DNA from: Eikenella corrodens
GTDB taxonomy: Bacteria; Pseudomonadota; Gammaproteobacteria; Burkholderiales; Neisseriaceae
Direction of reading: 5' to 3'
Assembly: GCF_900187105.1 (NCBI RefSeq)
Contig: NZ_LT906482.1
Span: 310,001-374,000 of the forward strand
DNA: 64,000 bases
Position numbers and translations under genes: made by a program. The notes below the pieces were generated by a model. It saw only the letters and a program-made list of their open reading frames with translations, made no database searches and had not been told where the DNA came from. The number at the start of each line of letters is the position of its first letter. Position 1 is the first letter of the stretch. Below, in pieces: positions 28,118-36,737 of this stretch.

Positions 28118-28325
28118 TAAATTCCTTTATCAAACAAGGCAGGCAAATTCCCGCATGCCAATCAAATAAGGCCGCCGCTACCGATTTAAAGCCCGGGCGC
28201 TTTTGCCCATCTGCCGCCCAAGGTATAATGCCGCCCCAAACATCGGCTGCCATTTCTGCACAGCCTTTCCATTTTCAGGTAGCCTGCCAGCGGCAGCCTG
28301 CCCCCACCACCCAAATCGGAGAAAT

Positions 28326-29117
28326 ATGAATCCCGTCCTCAACACCGCTGTCAAAGCCGCCCGCCGCGCCGGCGACATGATGCTGCGTGCCGCCAACAAC
28401 CTGCCCGCCGTGAAAATCGACAGTAAAGCTTTCAACGATTTCGTTTCCGACATAGACCGCACTGCCGAGGAAACCATCCGCGAAATCCTGCAGGAAGCCT
28501 ATCCCCAGCACAAAATCACCGCCGAAGAAGGCGGCAGCAGCGGCCCTGAAAAAGCCGAATACGAATGGATTATCGACCCACTCGACGGCACCACCAACTA
28601 CCTGCACGGCCACCCCCAATACGCCATCAGCATGGCTCTGCTGCATAAAGGCGTATTGCAGGAAGCCCTCGTGTATGCCCCCGAACGCAACGACCTCTAC
28701 CTCGCCTCACGCGGCGAAGGCGCCTTGCTCAACGACCGCCGCATCCGCGTATCCAGCCGCATCGAGCTCAACCGCTGCCTGATCGGCACCGGCTTCCCCG
28801 TGGTCGATCAAAGCATGATGGAACGCTACCTGAATATCCTGCGCGACTTTCTCGCCAAAACCGCCGGCGCCCGCCGCGAAGGTGCCGCCTCGCTCGACCT
28901 GTGCGCCGTGGCCTGCGGCCGCTTCGACGGCTTCTTCGAATTCAACCTCAAACCCTGGGACATCGCCGCCGGCGCATTGATCGTACAGGAAGCGGGCGGC
29001 ATCGTAACCGATATGCGCGGTAACGAAGGCTGGCTCGAAAGCGGCGACATCGTGGCCGCCCCACCCAAAGTGCTGGCACAAATGCTGCAAACCATCGCCC
29101 CACATTTGGCTGCCTGA
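28326..29117 (+). CDS. suhB: Inositol-1-monophosphatase family protein (SuhB)
   Basis: The 263-residue product starts at the ATG at 28326, with GGAG 5 bases upstream. It has the two metal-binding signatures of the family: WIIDPLDGTTNYLHG and WDIAAGALIVQEAGG. GEEGG-like AEEGGSSG before the first motif also fits. SuhB hydrolyses inositol monophosphate and also takes part in rRNA transcription antitermination in E. coli. A DUS-like segment encodes ERYLNILRD near residue 160. Confidence 0.95.
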   Translation: MNPVLNTAVKAARRAGDMMLRAANNLPAVKIDSKAFNDFVSDIDRTAEETIREILQEAYPQHKITAEEGGSSGPEKAEYEWIIDPLDGTTNYLHGHPQYAISMALLHKGVLQEALVYAPERNDLYLASRGEGALLNDRRIRVSSRIELNRCLIGTGFPVVDQSMMERYLNILRDFLAKTAGARREGAASLDLCAVACGRFDGFFEFNLKPWDIAAGALIVQEAGGIVTDMRGNEGWLESGDIVAAPPKVLAQMLQTIAPHLAA

Positions 29118-29135
29118 TACGCCCGCACGGCATAA

Positions 29136-29200
29136 AGGCTACCTGAAAGCACAGCGTCAACGAAATTCAAACACGCGCTATGTTTTCAGGTAGCCTTTTC
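29136..29200 (+). terminator. Inverted eikDUS pair after suhB
   Basis: AGGCTACCTGAA (29136-29147) and TTCAGGTAGCCT (29185-29196) followed by TTTTC, between convergent genes. Confidence 0.55.
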
Positions 29201-29219
29201 CCATTTCCCATCCCCATGC

Positions 29220-29750
29220 TTACTCAGCCTCCACATAATACCCCAGCCGATTCTCCCGCACTTTCACCCGCACCGTCTGCCCGATCATCTCCTGCGGCGC
29301 ATTCCGCAAAAAACCGTATTCCACATCAAACTGCGTACCGTTCTCCAGCTCCAGCACCCACGTATTGAACCCACTTCGGCTTCCCCGTGTTTCCAACAAC
29401 CGGGCTTGCACTAAAACTGGCGGCATCGGCAGCAATGTGGCCAGCACAATGCCGTTTACTGCCACCCGCGTCATCACGCAAGCCAGCAACACGCCCCACA
29501 TCACGCGCAACATCTTAGATTTAAACTTATTATCCGCACCCGCACCGCCCTGCCCTCCGCTCGCCGGCCAGCGCAGCAGCCAACGCACGCAGCACACCGC
29601 CAGCGGCACAAACACAATGATGCCCAGCCACGAAGCATCTGCCTTCCAAACCAGCGGCCGGGTAAGCAGCAAAAGAGATCCCAGCAACACCGCCACCACC
29701 AATGCCAACTTATTCCACGGCTCCCATTCATTCGGTTCAAACCAAGCCAT
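29220..29750 (-). CDS. Predicted membrane protein, family not recognised
   Basis: This 176-residue protein has two N-terminal spans (LALVVAVLLGSLLLL, and GIIVFVPLAVCCVRWLL) and a third near residue 85 (VMWGVLLACVMTRVAVNG). A C-terminal soluble domain of about 70 residues (LVQARLLETRGSRSGFNTWV...) resembles a small beta domain. I see no catalytic motif. Placed between suhB and a LysR gene, without a shared operon signal. Confidence 0.65.
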   Translation of the reverse strand: MAWFEPNEWEPWNKLALVVAVLLGSLLLLTRPLVWKADASWLGIIVFVPLAVCCVRWLLRWPASGGQGGAGADNKFKSKMLRVMWGVLLACVMTRVAVNGIVLATLLPMPPVLVQARLLETRGSRSGFNTWVLELENGTQFDVEYGFLRNAPQEMIGQTVRVKVRENRLGYYVEAE

Positions 29751-29774
29751 TTTGCTTCTTCCTATTCAGTTCAC

Positions 29775-29816
29775 AGGCTACCTGAAACTTGGTGCGCCAC
29801 CACTTTCAGGTAGCCT
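29775..29816. terminator. Inverted eikDUS pair; the right copy also holds the LysR stop codon
   Basis: AGGCTACCTGAA (29775-29786) and TTCAGGTAGCCT (29805-29816). The second, read on the minus strand, gives the TGA stop (29806-29808) of the LysR gene. Confidence 0.75.
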
Positions 29817-30729
29817 CCACTCTTTCTGCTACACCACCGAAATACCCTCGCACCAAATCCAGCACATTCTCCAACAGCGGGTCGTGCTGCCCCTCATGCC
29901 AGGCCAGAGTCACGCTGGTAATTTGGATATCGTCGTTCAGCGGCCGCAGCACGGCGTTATCGGGCAGGTAGCGCTCGGAAGACACGGGCACCAGTGCCAC
30001 GCCCTGCTCGCAACCGGCAAAGGCTACCTGTAAGGCGATGGAGCGCACTTCGTGCAGGATATTGGGCACAAAGCCGGCGCGTTGGCAGGCGGCGAGCAGG
30101 GCGTCGAAAGAATCGGGGCTGACTGCGCGCTCAAACATCACAAAGCCTTCGCAAGCCAGGTCTTTTAAATCTATCGACTCGCGCTCGGCAAAGGGATGGC
30201 TTTTCGGCAACACCACGGCCAGCGGCTCGCGGCGCAGAGTGTGCAGGCGGATGGTGCTGTCCCATGGGATTTCCAGGCGGGCGAAGGCGAGGTCGATGTC
30301 GCCCGCCTGCAGCAACGGCTCGGCGTCGCCGCTGTCGATTTCGCGCACCCGCACAGTGAGCGTGGGATAGTGCCGGTGGATGTGTTCGATGAGCGGCGGC
30401 ACCACTTCCAACAGCGCCACGGTAATCGCGCCAATATGCAGAATGCCGCTGTGGCCGGCGGCGATTTCCTGCACGGTGGTTTGCAGCCGCTGCATCTGCT
30501 CGACAAATTTGCGCACGGCAGGCAGGATGGAATAACCGGCGGCGGTGAGTTTGGTGCCGCGCCGCGAGCGTTCAAACAGCACCATACCCAAGGCCTGTTC
30601 AAGCTGTTTAATGTGTTCGGTGAGCGGCGGCTGCGACATATTCAGCCGCTCGGCGGCACGCCCGAAATGTTCTTCTTCGGCCACGGCAAGAAACATCCAC
30701 AAATGGCGAATGAGGCGGAAATTTATCAT
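29806..30729 (-). CDS. LysR-type transcriptional regulator, divergent from a LysE exporter
   Basis: This 307-residue regulator has an N-terminal winged HTH (MINFRLIRHLWMFLAVAEEE, then NMSQPPLTEHIKQLEQALG) and an effector domain (VRVREIDSGDAEPLLQAGDIDLAF). Its last residues, VEAT, and its stop codon come from an uptake sequence. The start codon is 94 bp from that of a LysE exporter gene in the opposite direction, the common arrangement for a regulator and its target. It therefore probably senses an amino acid or similar compound and turns on the exporter. Confidence 0.9.
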   Translation of the reverse strand: MINFRLIRHLWMFLAVAEEEHFGRAAERLNMSQPPLTEHIKQLEQALGMVLFERSRRGTKLTAAGYSILPAVRKFVEQMQRLQTTVQEIAAGHSGILHIGAITVALLEVVPPLIEHIHRHYPTLTVRVREIDSGDAEPLLQAGDIDLAFARLEIPWDSTIRLHTLRREPLAVVLPKSHPFAERESIDLKDLACEGFVMFERAVSPDSFDALLAACQRAGFVPNILHEVRSIALQVAFAGCEQGVALVPVSSERYLPDNAVLRPLNDDIQITSVTLAWHEGQHDPLLENVLDLVRGYFGGVAERVEAT

Positions 30730-30823
30730 CTGCTTTCCCTATCACAGGCTTCCTTAAGCAGTATTTTATATATCAAGAAACCGGTTGTATAGTATGGCTA
30801 CCTGAGTATTTGGGAGTATGTAA

Positions 30824-31477
30824 ATGTTCGGTATTATTAATTTTTCTGCTTATTTGCTCGCCGTGTTGCTGCTGGTGTTGCTGCCCGGGCCGAATATGAT
30901 TTACTGCTTATCAGTGGCCGGGCAATACGGCACCAAAACGGGTTGGAGCGCCTTCGCCGGCATCTTTGTCGGCAACGGCGTGTTGATTGTGGCTTCCACT
31001 TTCGGCGCCAGCGCCCTGCTGCAAACCTATCCTTCTTTATTTAACGCGCTGCAACTGGCCGGCGGCGCATACTTGGCCTATTTGGGCATCATGCTGCTGC
31101 GTGAAGGCTGGCTCAAATTGCATCATGCTGCCGCTGCCAAAGCCGAAGGCCATACTGCTGAAGGCACCCTGCTGCAAGTGTTCCGCAAATCCCTCACCAT
31201 TTCCTTGCTCAATCCGCAAAGCCTGCTGTTTTTCCCCGCCATCATGGTGCAGTTTGTCGATATCCGCTACGAACACCCGCACCTGAGCTTCCTGCTCTTG
31301 GGCGGCACCTTCCAGCTGTGCAGCCTGCTGTGCATGGGCACGCTGATTCTGATGGCGAACTCAGTCGGCCGTGTGGGCACCAAATACAGCCGTGTGGCTG
31401 CGTTCGGTAAAAGCGGTGCCGGTGCCCTGTTTATCTTCTTCGCAGCCAAACTGTGGCTGGCCACCGCCATCGTCTAA
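30824..31477 (+). CDS. LysE family amino acid exporter
   Basis: The 217-residue product has about six spans and the LysE/RhtB family start (AYLLAVLLLVLLPGPNMIYC), the GWSAFAGIFVGN region with GAYLAYLGIMLLREGW, and LLNPQSLLFFPAIMVQFV. These inner-membrane proteins export amino acids or related compounds. It is divergent from a LysR regulator. A GGGAG ribosome site lies before the ATG. Confidence 0.92.
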   Translation: MFGIINFSAYLLAVLLLVLLPGPNMIYCLSVAGQYGTKTGWSAFAGIFVGNGVLIVASTFGASALLQTYPSLFNALQLAGGAYLAYLGIMLLREGWLKLHHAAAAKAEGHTAEGTLLQVFRKSLTISLLNPQSLLFFPAIMVQFVDIRYEHPHLSFLLLGGTFQLCSLLCMGTLILMANSVGRVGTKYSRVAAFGKSGAGALFIFFAAKLWLATAIV

Positions 31478-31500
31478 ACTCAACCCTCAATTGCTGCTTT

Positions 31501-31724
31501 AGGCTACCTGAAAATAATTGGCCGCACTCCGCACCAAACTCCTATCCGCAACAGCCACAATTTTTCAGGTAGCCTTTTTTTTGCGGGCAGCAGATACCGC
31601 TTCTGCAATTTTCAGGTAGCCTGTCTTTTACACAAAGAGGCTACCTGAACACTATCTGCCCAACTCTTTTTTCCAATACCGATTATTTTTCAGGTAGCCT
31701 TCTCCCCAGCCAAGGCTACCTGAA
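31501..31724. repeat. Cluster of six exact eikDUS copies
   Basis: Exact copies are at 31501-31512, 31564-31575, 31611-31622, 31638-31649, 31689-31700 and 31713-31724, in alternating orientation. The first two with the run of T after them (31576-31582) make a good terminator for the LysE gene. Confidence 0.9.
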
Positions 31725-31728
31725 AACC

Positions 31729-31900
31729 TGCTAGGGTTTGCTGACAGCTACTTTTCCAAGCAGATTTTTGCCCCAAAGGCGGCAGATTTAAGGCGGAAAC
31801 CGCAGCAAGGTTGGACACCTTGCGAGGATTTCCAACGCGGAAGATGCCGCCTTTGGGGTAAAAAGACGCGGAAACCAGCAGTTGTCAACAGCCCCTAAGC
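31729..31900. mobile_element. MITE-like inverted-repeat element, about 172 bp
   Basis: Long arms TTTTTGCCCCAAAGGCGGCA (31765-31784) and its near-perfect complement (31845-31864, one mismatch) lie inside weaker outer arms (GGGTTTGCTGACA near 31733 and TGTCAACAGCCCC near 31883). A small inner palindrome (GCAAGGT...ACCTTGC) forms the tip. It has no coding capacity. I did not find a clear target duplication. The outer end GGGGCTGTTGACA shares its first eight bases with the IS1016-like ends in this window, which may be chance. Confidence 0.5.
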
Positions 31901-31902
31901 TA

Positions 31903-31930
31903 TTGCTGCCAATCCGCTTTAGGCTATAAT
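31903..31930 (+). promoter_or_regulatory. Predicted sigma-70 promoter of pqiABC
   Basis: TTGCTG (31903-31908), a 16-bp spacer, then a perfect TATAAT (31925-31930), directly after the MITE-like element and 30 bp before the first possible pqiA start. Confidence 0.6.
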
Positions 31931-31960
31931 CGCCATTTTTCATTATCTTCCGGTTTCCTT

Positions 31961-33250
31961 TTGAAATTCGCCACCCGCTTGCGCCGCGCGCGCCGCTACC
32001 GGCCATATCAGCCGAAGGCAGTAATGCCGGCACACTATATTTCCTGCCATTCCTGCGGGCTTGAGCTGCGCCTGCCGCCGCTCAAGCCGGGGAAAGCAGC
32101 GTTTTGCCCGCGCTGCGGCCATCCATTGGCGCGGGTGGAAGCCAACCCGTTTCTGCTGCCGCCGGCGCTGGCCTTGGCCTCGCTGATTATGCTGGCGGTG
32201 GTGTTTTCCGGGCTGTATATGCATGTGACGGTGTTGGGCTTAGAGGTGCCGCTTACCATGCCGGAAATGATGAAGGTGCTGATTTTGCAAAAATCCGGCT
32301 TTTTAGCCGAGGTGATGTTTGTGCTCACCTTCGGCGCGCCGTTTTTCTTCTGCCTGTTGTGTTTGTATGTGTATGGCGGGCTGCTGTGGGGCAAACCGCC
32401 GCCCGGTGTGCTGGGCGCCACGCGCTGGTTGGTGCGGCTGCGCGGCTGGATGATGGTGGATGTGTTTTTTATTTCCACGCTGGTGGCCTATATCAAGCTG
32501 GGCAAAGTGGCGGAAGTGCATTTTGGGCCGGCGTTTTATTTGATGTTTGTGCTGTCCGTGCTGCTTATCCGCACTGCGCTTTCCGTGCCGGAGCATTGGG
32601 TGTATTACCAAATCCGGCGGCTGCGCGGAGATAAGGATTTGGTGCGGCCCGAGGGCGGCTCGGTGTTTTGCGGCAAGTGTTTGTTTGAACGCCCGGCACA
32701 CGAAACCGAATGCGAAATTTGCGGCTCAGGGCTGCATAAGCGGCGGCCAAACAGCCTAAGCTTGAGCTTGGCGCTGCTGATTACTTCTGTGATTTTGCTA
32801 CTGCCGGCCAATCTGATGACGATTATGGTGTCGTCCAACCCCACCGTTATCGAACGCAGCACGATTTTCAGCGGCATTCAGTTTATGTGGCGCGACGGCG
32901 ACCACTACATCGCCATGATTATTTTCAGTGCGAGCATTATGGTGCCGTGGCTGAAGATCATCGCCATGGGCGTGCTGCTGTATGCGGCGAAGTTCGGCAC
33001 CAAGATGGCGCCGCAGAAGCTTGCCAAGCTGTATTTGATTACGGAATCCATCGGACGCTGGTCGATGATCGATATTTTCGTCATCATCATGCTAATGTCA
33101 ACTTTCCGCACGCACATGGCGCGGGTAGTACCCGGGCCGGCGGCGCTGTATTTCTGCTTGGTGGTGCTGCTCACCATGCTGTCGGCACATTTTTTCGACC
33201 CGCGCCTGATGTGGGACAAAGCTGCCCAGCGCAACACAAAGGCTACCTGA
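31961..33250 (+). CDS. pqiA: PqiA-like integral membrane protein
   Basis: This protein has two zinc-ribbon-like cysteine pairs (CHSCGLELRLP with CPRCGHPLA; CGKCLFERPAHETECEICGSG) and two sets of four membrane spans, the layout of PqiA. It has 429 residues from a TTG at 31961; an ATG at 32024 (MPAHYISCHSCG) would give 408 and is possible. PqiA partners PqiB and PqiC in moving lipids between inner and outer membranes. The gene ends inside an uptake sequence: AAGGCTACCTGA gives Lys-Ala-Thr-stop. pqiB follows about 90 bp later. Confidence 0.9.
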   Translation: MKFATRLRRARRYRPYQPKAVMPAHYISCHSCGLELRLPPLKPGKAAFCPRCGHPLARVEANPFLLPPALALASLIMLAVVFSGLYMHVTVLGLEVPLTMPEMMKVLILQKSGFLAEVMFVLTFGAPFFFCLLCLYVYGGLLWGKPPPGVLGATRWLVRLRGWMMVDVFFISTLVAYIKLGKVAEVHFGPAFYLMFVLSVLLIRTALSVPEHWVYYQIRRLRGDKDLVRPEGGSVFCGKCLFERPAHETECEICGSGLHKRRPNSLSLSLALLITSVILLLPANLMTIMVSSNPTVIERSTIFSGIQFMWRDGDHYIAMIIFSASIMVPWLKIIAMGVLLYAAKFGTKMAPQKLAKLYLITESIGRWSMIDIFVIIMLMSTFRTHMARVVPGPAALYFCLVVLLTMLSAHFFDPRLMWDKAAQRNTKAT

Positions 33251-33310
33251 AACCATTAAGGCTGCCCGAACCATTTTCAGGTAGCCCCAACGCAGCATAG
33301 GCTACCCGAA
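33240..33310. repeat. Intact and decayed uptake sequences between pqiA and pqiB
   Basis: An exact eikDUS is at 33240-33251. Near copies follow: AGGCTGCCCGAA at about 33259, TTCAGGTAGCCC at 33276-33287 and AGGCTACCCGAA at 33299-33310. The set looks like uptake sequences losing their consensus. Confidence 0.75.
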
Positions 33311-33340
33311 AACCTCTTCCATAAAACTCAACATCGCACA

Positions 33341-34978
33341 ATGAATAAACCTTCTTCCACACGCGAATCACAGGCAAAAATCCGCCGCAACCGCAGTTTT
33401 TCCTTTATGGTTTGGCTGATTCCGCTCATTGCCCTCTTCACCGGCGGCTGGCTGCTGTTCGACCACATCCGCAACACCGGCCCGGAAGTCACGCTGTATA
33501 TGAGCAATGCCGAGGGCATTGAAGTGAACAACACCGTGATTAAGGTGTTGGATGTAGATGTGGGCCGCGTTACCGCCATCCACCTGCGCCCCGGCCAGGA
33601 AGGCGTGGCGCTCACCGCCCAGCTCACCGGCGAAGCGAAAGACATGGTTCGCAAAGACAGCCAATTTTGGATGGTGAAACCGCGCGTGGATCAAAGCGGC
33701 ATCACCGGCTTGAGCACGCTCGTGTCCGGCTCGTATATCGCCCTGATGCCCGGGAAAAGCCCGGAAGAAGCACGCGAATTCACCGTGGCCGATGTGCCAC
33801 CCGTGTCTGCCTTCGCCCAAGGCGGCCTGCGGTTGCGCTTAAAAGGCGGCAGCGGCAAAATTCTTAGCAGCGGCAGCCCGGTGATGTACCGCGACATCGT
33901 GGTGGGCATCGTGGAGAGCGCGAAATTCGATCCCGCATCCAAAACCACCGACTACCAAATCTTCATCGGCAACCCCAACGACAAACTCATCGGCAGCAAC
34001 GTGCGCTTCTGGCTGCACAGCGGCCTCAAAATCGAGCTCGGCGGCAGCGGCCTCAAAGTGGATACCCCTTCCCTGCCCGCCCTGATTTCCGGTGCCATAG
34101 CCTTCGACGACCCACCCAGCGGCGACAAAGGTAGCCAGGTGGGCAACAACACCCTCTTCCCTCTCTACGACAGCCGTGCCGACGTGGACAACCAGGCCGA
34201 CGCGCGCTCGCTGTATTACGTGGTCTTCTTCAAACAAAGCGTGCGCGGTCTGGCCGCCGGTGCGCCCGTAGAATACAAAGGCATCCCCATCGGCACGGTA
34301 ACCGACGTGCCCTATTTCAGCCGCAATGACAGCCTCAACCTGTTCGACAACGGCTGGATTCCCGTGCGCATCCGCATCGACCCCTCCCGCCTCGAAATCA
34401 ACGCCGACAGCCAAAGCAAAGAAGCCTGGGCCGACCAAATCAACCGTGCTCTCAATAAAGGCCTCAGCGCCACCCTATCCAGCAACAATCTGCTCACCGG
34501 CTCCCTATTTGTCGAACTTTCCGAAGCCCCCGGCCAAAGCGTGCTCAAACCTGCCGCCAACTATCAGGGCAATACTGTGATCGCCAGCCGTAACGGCGGC
34601 AGCCTGGGCGATTTGCAACAGCAAATATCCACCCTGCTCGACAAATTCAACCGCCTGCCGCTGGATAAAACCGTGCGCGAACTCAACGGCAGCCTGACCG
34701 AGCTGAAAGGCACGCTCGCCCAAGCCAACCGCCTGCTCGGCCAGCCGCAAACCCAACAACTGCCCGGCGAGCTCAACCGTACCCTGGCCGAACTGCGCAC
34801 CACCCTGCAGGGCGTATCCCCGCAATCGCCCGTATATGGCGATGTGCAGAAAACCCTGCGCAGCATCGACCGTACCCTGCAGCAGGCCGCGCCCGTGCTC
34901 AACACCCTCAAAGAGCAGCCCAACGCCCTGATTTTCAACTCTTCCGCCACCGACCCCACCCCGAAAGGAAGCCGCTGA
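33341..34978 (+). CDS. pqiB: PqiB-like MCE-domain lipid transport protein
   Basis: The 545-residue product has one N-terminal membrane span (FMVWLIPLIALFTGGWLLF) and then three MCE domains (repeats starting at TLYMSNAEGIEVNN, GGLRLRLKGGSGKILSSGSP and YYVVFFKQSVRGLAAGAPV), followed by a helical C-terminal part. This matches PqiB, which forms a periplasm-spanning tube for phospholipid transport. Its stop overlaps the pqiC start (TGATG), so the two are coupled. Length close to E. coli PqiB (546). Confidence 0.94.
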   Translation: MNKPSSTRESQAKIRRNRSFSFMVWLIPLIALFTGGWLLFDHIRNTGPEVTLYMSNAEGIEVNNTVIKVLDVDVGRVTAIHLRPGQEGVALTAQLTGEAKDMVRKDSQFWMVKPRVDQSGITGLSTLVSGSYIALMPGKSPEEAREFTVADVPPVSAFAQGGLRLRLKGGSGKILSSGSPVMYRDIVVGIVESAKFDPASKTTDYQIFIGNPNDKLIGSNVRFWLHSGLKIELGGSGLKVDTPSLPALISGAIAFDDPPSGDKGSQVGNNTLFPLYDSRADVDNQADARSLYYVVFFKQSVRGLAAGAPVEYKGIPIGTVTDVPYFSRNDSLNLFDNGWIPVRIRIDPSRLEINADSQSKEAWADQINRALNKGLSATLSSNNLLTGSLFVELSEAPGQSVLKPAANYQGNTVIASRNGGSLGDLQQQISTLLDKFNRLPLDKTVRELNGSLTELKGTLAQANRLLGQPQTQQLPGELNRTLAELRTTLQGVSPQSPVYGDVQKTLRSIDRTLQQAAPVLNTLKEQPNALIFNSSATDPTPKGSR

Positions 34979-35511
34979 TGTCCTTGTTTGCCAAACTGTC
35001 CGCCGCCACCACAGCCCTGCTGCTGGCCGCCTGCGCCTCTACCCCCGCCACCCAGTATTTCAGCCTGCCCGACAGCGCCTTCGTGCCGCCTGCCGGCCAA
35101 AGCAGCGGCCAAACCGCCGTGCAAATCATCCTGGCCGAGCCGCTCGGTCAAGGCGGCCTCGTTTACCAAACCGACGCCCACCGCCTCAACTTCGCCCGCC
35201 ACCACCTATGGGCCGCCCCACTGGATCAAAGCCTTGCCGCTGCCTTCAGCAACCGGCTCAACCGACGCGGCAGCGCCCGCTTCGTGCCCTACGGCCGCGG
35301 CAACGGCCTGCCCGTGCTCAAGATTTACATCGAGCAATTCCAAGGCAGCTTCCAAGGCCACACCCTCGTGAGCGGCTATGCCCAATGGCCAAACGGCCGA
35401 ACCACCCCGTTCAACATCCAAACCCCGCAGCAAGGCGACGGCTACCCCGCCATGGTGGAATCCCTGTCCCAAGGCCTCAACCGCGCTGCCGATACCGTGG
35501 GCGGGCACTAA
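34978..35511 (+). CDS. pqiC: PqiC-like outer-membrane lipoprotein
   Basis: The 177-residue product has a lipoprotein signal (ATTALLLAACAS; lipid-bearing Cys at about residue 19) and the PqiC/YmbA-type segment TQYFSLPDS. Its LNFARHHLWAAPLDQSLAAAF region is typical. It should sit on the inner face of the outer membrane and join the PqiB tube. The start codon overlaps the pqiB stop by one base. A strong hairpin ends the operon. Confidence 0.92.
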   Translation: MSLFAKLSAATTALLLAACASTPATQYFSLPDSAFVPPAGQSSGQTAVQIILAEPLGQGGLVYQTDAHRLNFARHHLWAAPLDQSLAAAFSNRLNRRGSARFVPYGRGNGLPVLKIYIEQFQGSFQGHTLVSGYAQWPNGRTTPFNIQTPQQGDGYPAMVESLSQGLNRAADTVGGH

Positions 35512-35535
35512 ATATCCCGCCGCAGGCATCAACAA

Positions 35536-35568
35536 AGGCTACCTGAAATTTTCAGGTAGCCTTTTTTA
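35536..35568 (+). terminator. Inverted eikDUS terminator of pqiABC
   Basis: AGGCTACCTGAA (35536-35547) and TTCAGGTAGCCT (35551-35562) have a 3-base spacer and a run of T after the stem. It is one of the clearest terminators in the window. Confidence 0.85.
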
Positions 35569-35818
35569 GGGCAGGCAGCATAGATGCATCACAGCTTGTC
35601 GCTATCGCGGATGAAAACGAGCATGGAGCAAGGCGGCAAGGCGCAGTCGGTAATACTGATCGCCAGACGAGCCAACGCCGTGGCATGCTTGTTTCCATTC
35701 ACACGACAACTCTTCACTTTATGCGGCCTAAGCTCGCCCTACCCTTCCCCCGCACTGTCTGCAACTTGCCGCCAGCTAGGAGCAAACCTGCACATTTGCG
35801 TTTTCAGGTAGCCTGTCC
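35569..35818. other. Gap between the pqiC terminator and the nitroreductase gene
   Basis: I see no gene or known repeat. One eikDUS (TTCAGGTAGCCT) lies near 35803. The rest is GC-rich sequence without a convincing reading frame. Confidence 0.6.
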
Positions 35819-36553
35819 TCATTTTTTGGCAAAACCGCGTGCCTGCAGAAAAGGCAGGATATGCGGGCGCAAGGGTTGGGCCAGGGTACGGGCAATTTGG
35901 CCGCGCCAGTCCAAATCCAGCCCGCTGCGGGCCTGATAGTAGGCGGCCAGTTCGCGGTTGTAGGCATCAAGAGTATCGCTGCCGCATTCGCGGTAGCGGT
36001 TTTCGCTCACGATGGCGTCAAGCGGCAGGCGTGGGCGGTGCAGCGGGTCTTGTGCGGGGTGGCCGAGGCAGAGGCCGAACAGCGGCACAGCAGTATCGGG
36101 CAGGCCGAGGGCTTCGGCGGCAGAGGCAATATCGTTGCGCAGGGAGCCGATATACACGCCGCCCAGGCCGAGCGATTCGGCAGCCAGCAAAACATTTTGC
36201 GCGGTAATGCCGGCATCCACAGCGCCAAGCAGCAGGGCTTCGGTATAGTCGGTTTGGATGTTGGGCACAAGGTGGCGGTGTTTGGTGTAGTCGATGCAGA
36301 ACACGAGGAATTCCGGCGCAAGATGGACATATTCTTGTTGGGCGGCAATTTGATACAGCTGCTCGCGCACGGCAGGGTCGGTAACGCGGATGATATGGAT
36401 GCACTGCATGAAGCTGGACGAAGAAGCGGCGTGACCAGCCTCGAGCACAGCGGCAAGCTGCTCCGGCGCAACGGGCTCGGCAGTGAATTTGCGGATAGAG
36501 CGATGAGCCAGCGCAGTGGTCAGTACGGGTTGGGAGTTGAATTGGGTGGGCAT
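35819..36553 (-). CDS. NfsA-type NADPH-dependent nitroreductase
   Basis: The 244-residue product belongs to the NfsA/FRP flavin reductase group. The N-terminal HRSIRKFTAEPV binds FMN phosphate, followed by AGHAASSSSFMQCIHIIRV and GITAQNVLLAAESLGLGGVYIG. VPLFGLCLGHPAQDP is the usual nucleotide-binding loop of this group. The enzyme reduces nitroaromatics and perhaps quinones using NADPH and FMN. The gene is alone on the minus strand. Confidence 0.92.
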   Translation of the reverse strand: MPTQFNSQPVLTTALAHRSIRKFTAEPVAPEQLAAVLEAGHAASSSSFMQCIHIIRVTDPAVREQLYQIAAQQEYVHLAPEFLVFCIDYTKHRHLVPNIQTDYTEALLLGAVDAGITAQNVLLAAESLGLGGVYIGSLRNDIASAAEALGLPDTAVPLFGLCLGHPAQDPLHRPRLPLDAIVSENRYRECGSDTLDAYNRELAAYYQARSGLDLDWRGQIARTLAQPLRPHILPFLQARGFAKK

Positions 36554-36656
36554 GGGAATCCTGTATCAGCGGTGGAAAGGCTACCTGAAAATTGAAATGG
36601 CGAGATGGTTGAGCCACCTACCCGGCTGTCTAATATGAACGTTTATGCCAAAGGTT

Positions 36657-36690
36657 TTCAGGTAGCCCATTAAACGTAAGGCTACCTGAA
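36657..36690 (-). terminator. Inverted DUS pair after the carbonic anhydrase gene
   Basis: TTCAGGTAGCCC (36657-36668, last base changed) and AGGCTACCTGAA (36679-36690) can pair over 11 bp, 48 bp past the gene end. Another eikDUS is at 36578-36589. Confidence 0.5.
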
Positions 36691-36737
36691 AACTGAAGCG
36701 CTGGATACAAGGCGCAAGCTGTTAGCTGAAACCAGGT

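Noticed and set aside
31729-31900. A complete insertion sequence
   Set aside because: It is under 200 bp, has no reading frame and no visible target duplication, so it can at most be a non-autonomous element.
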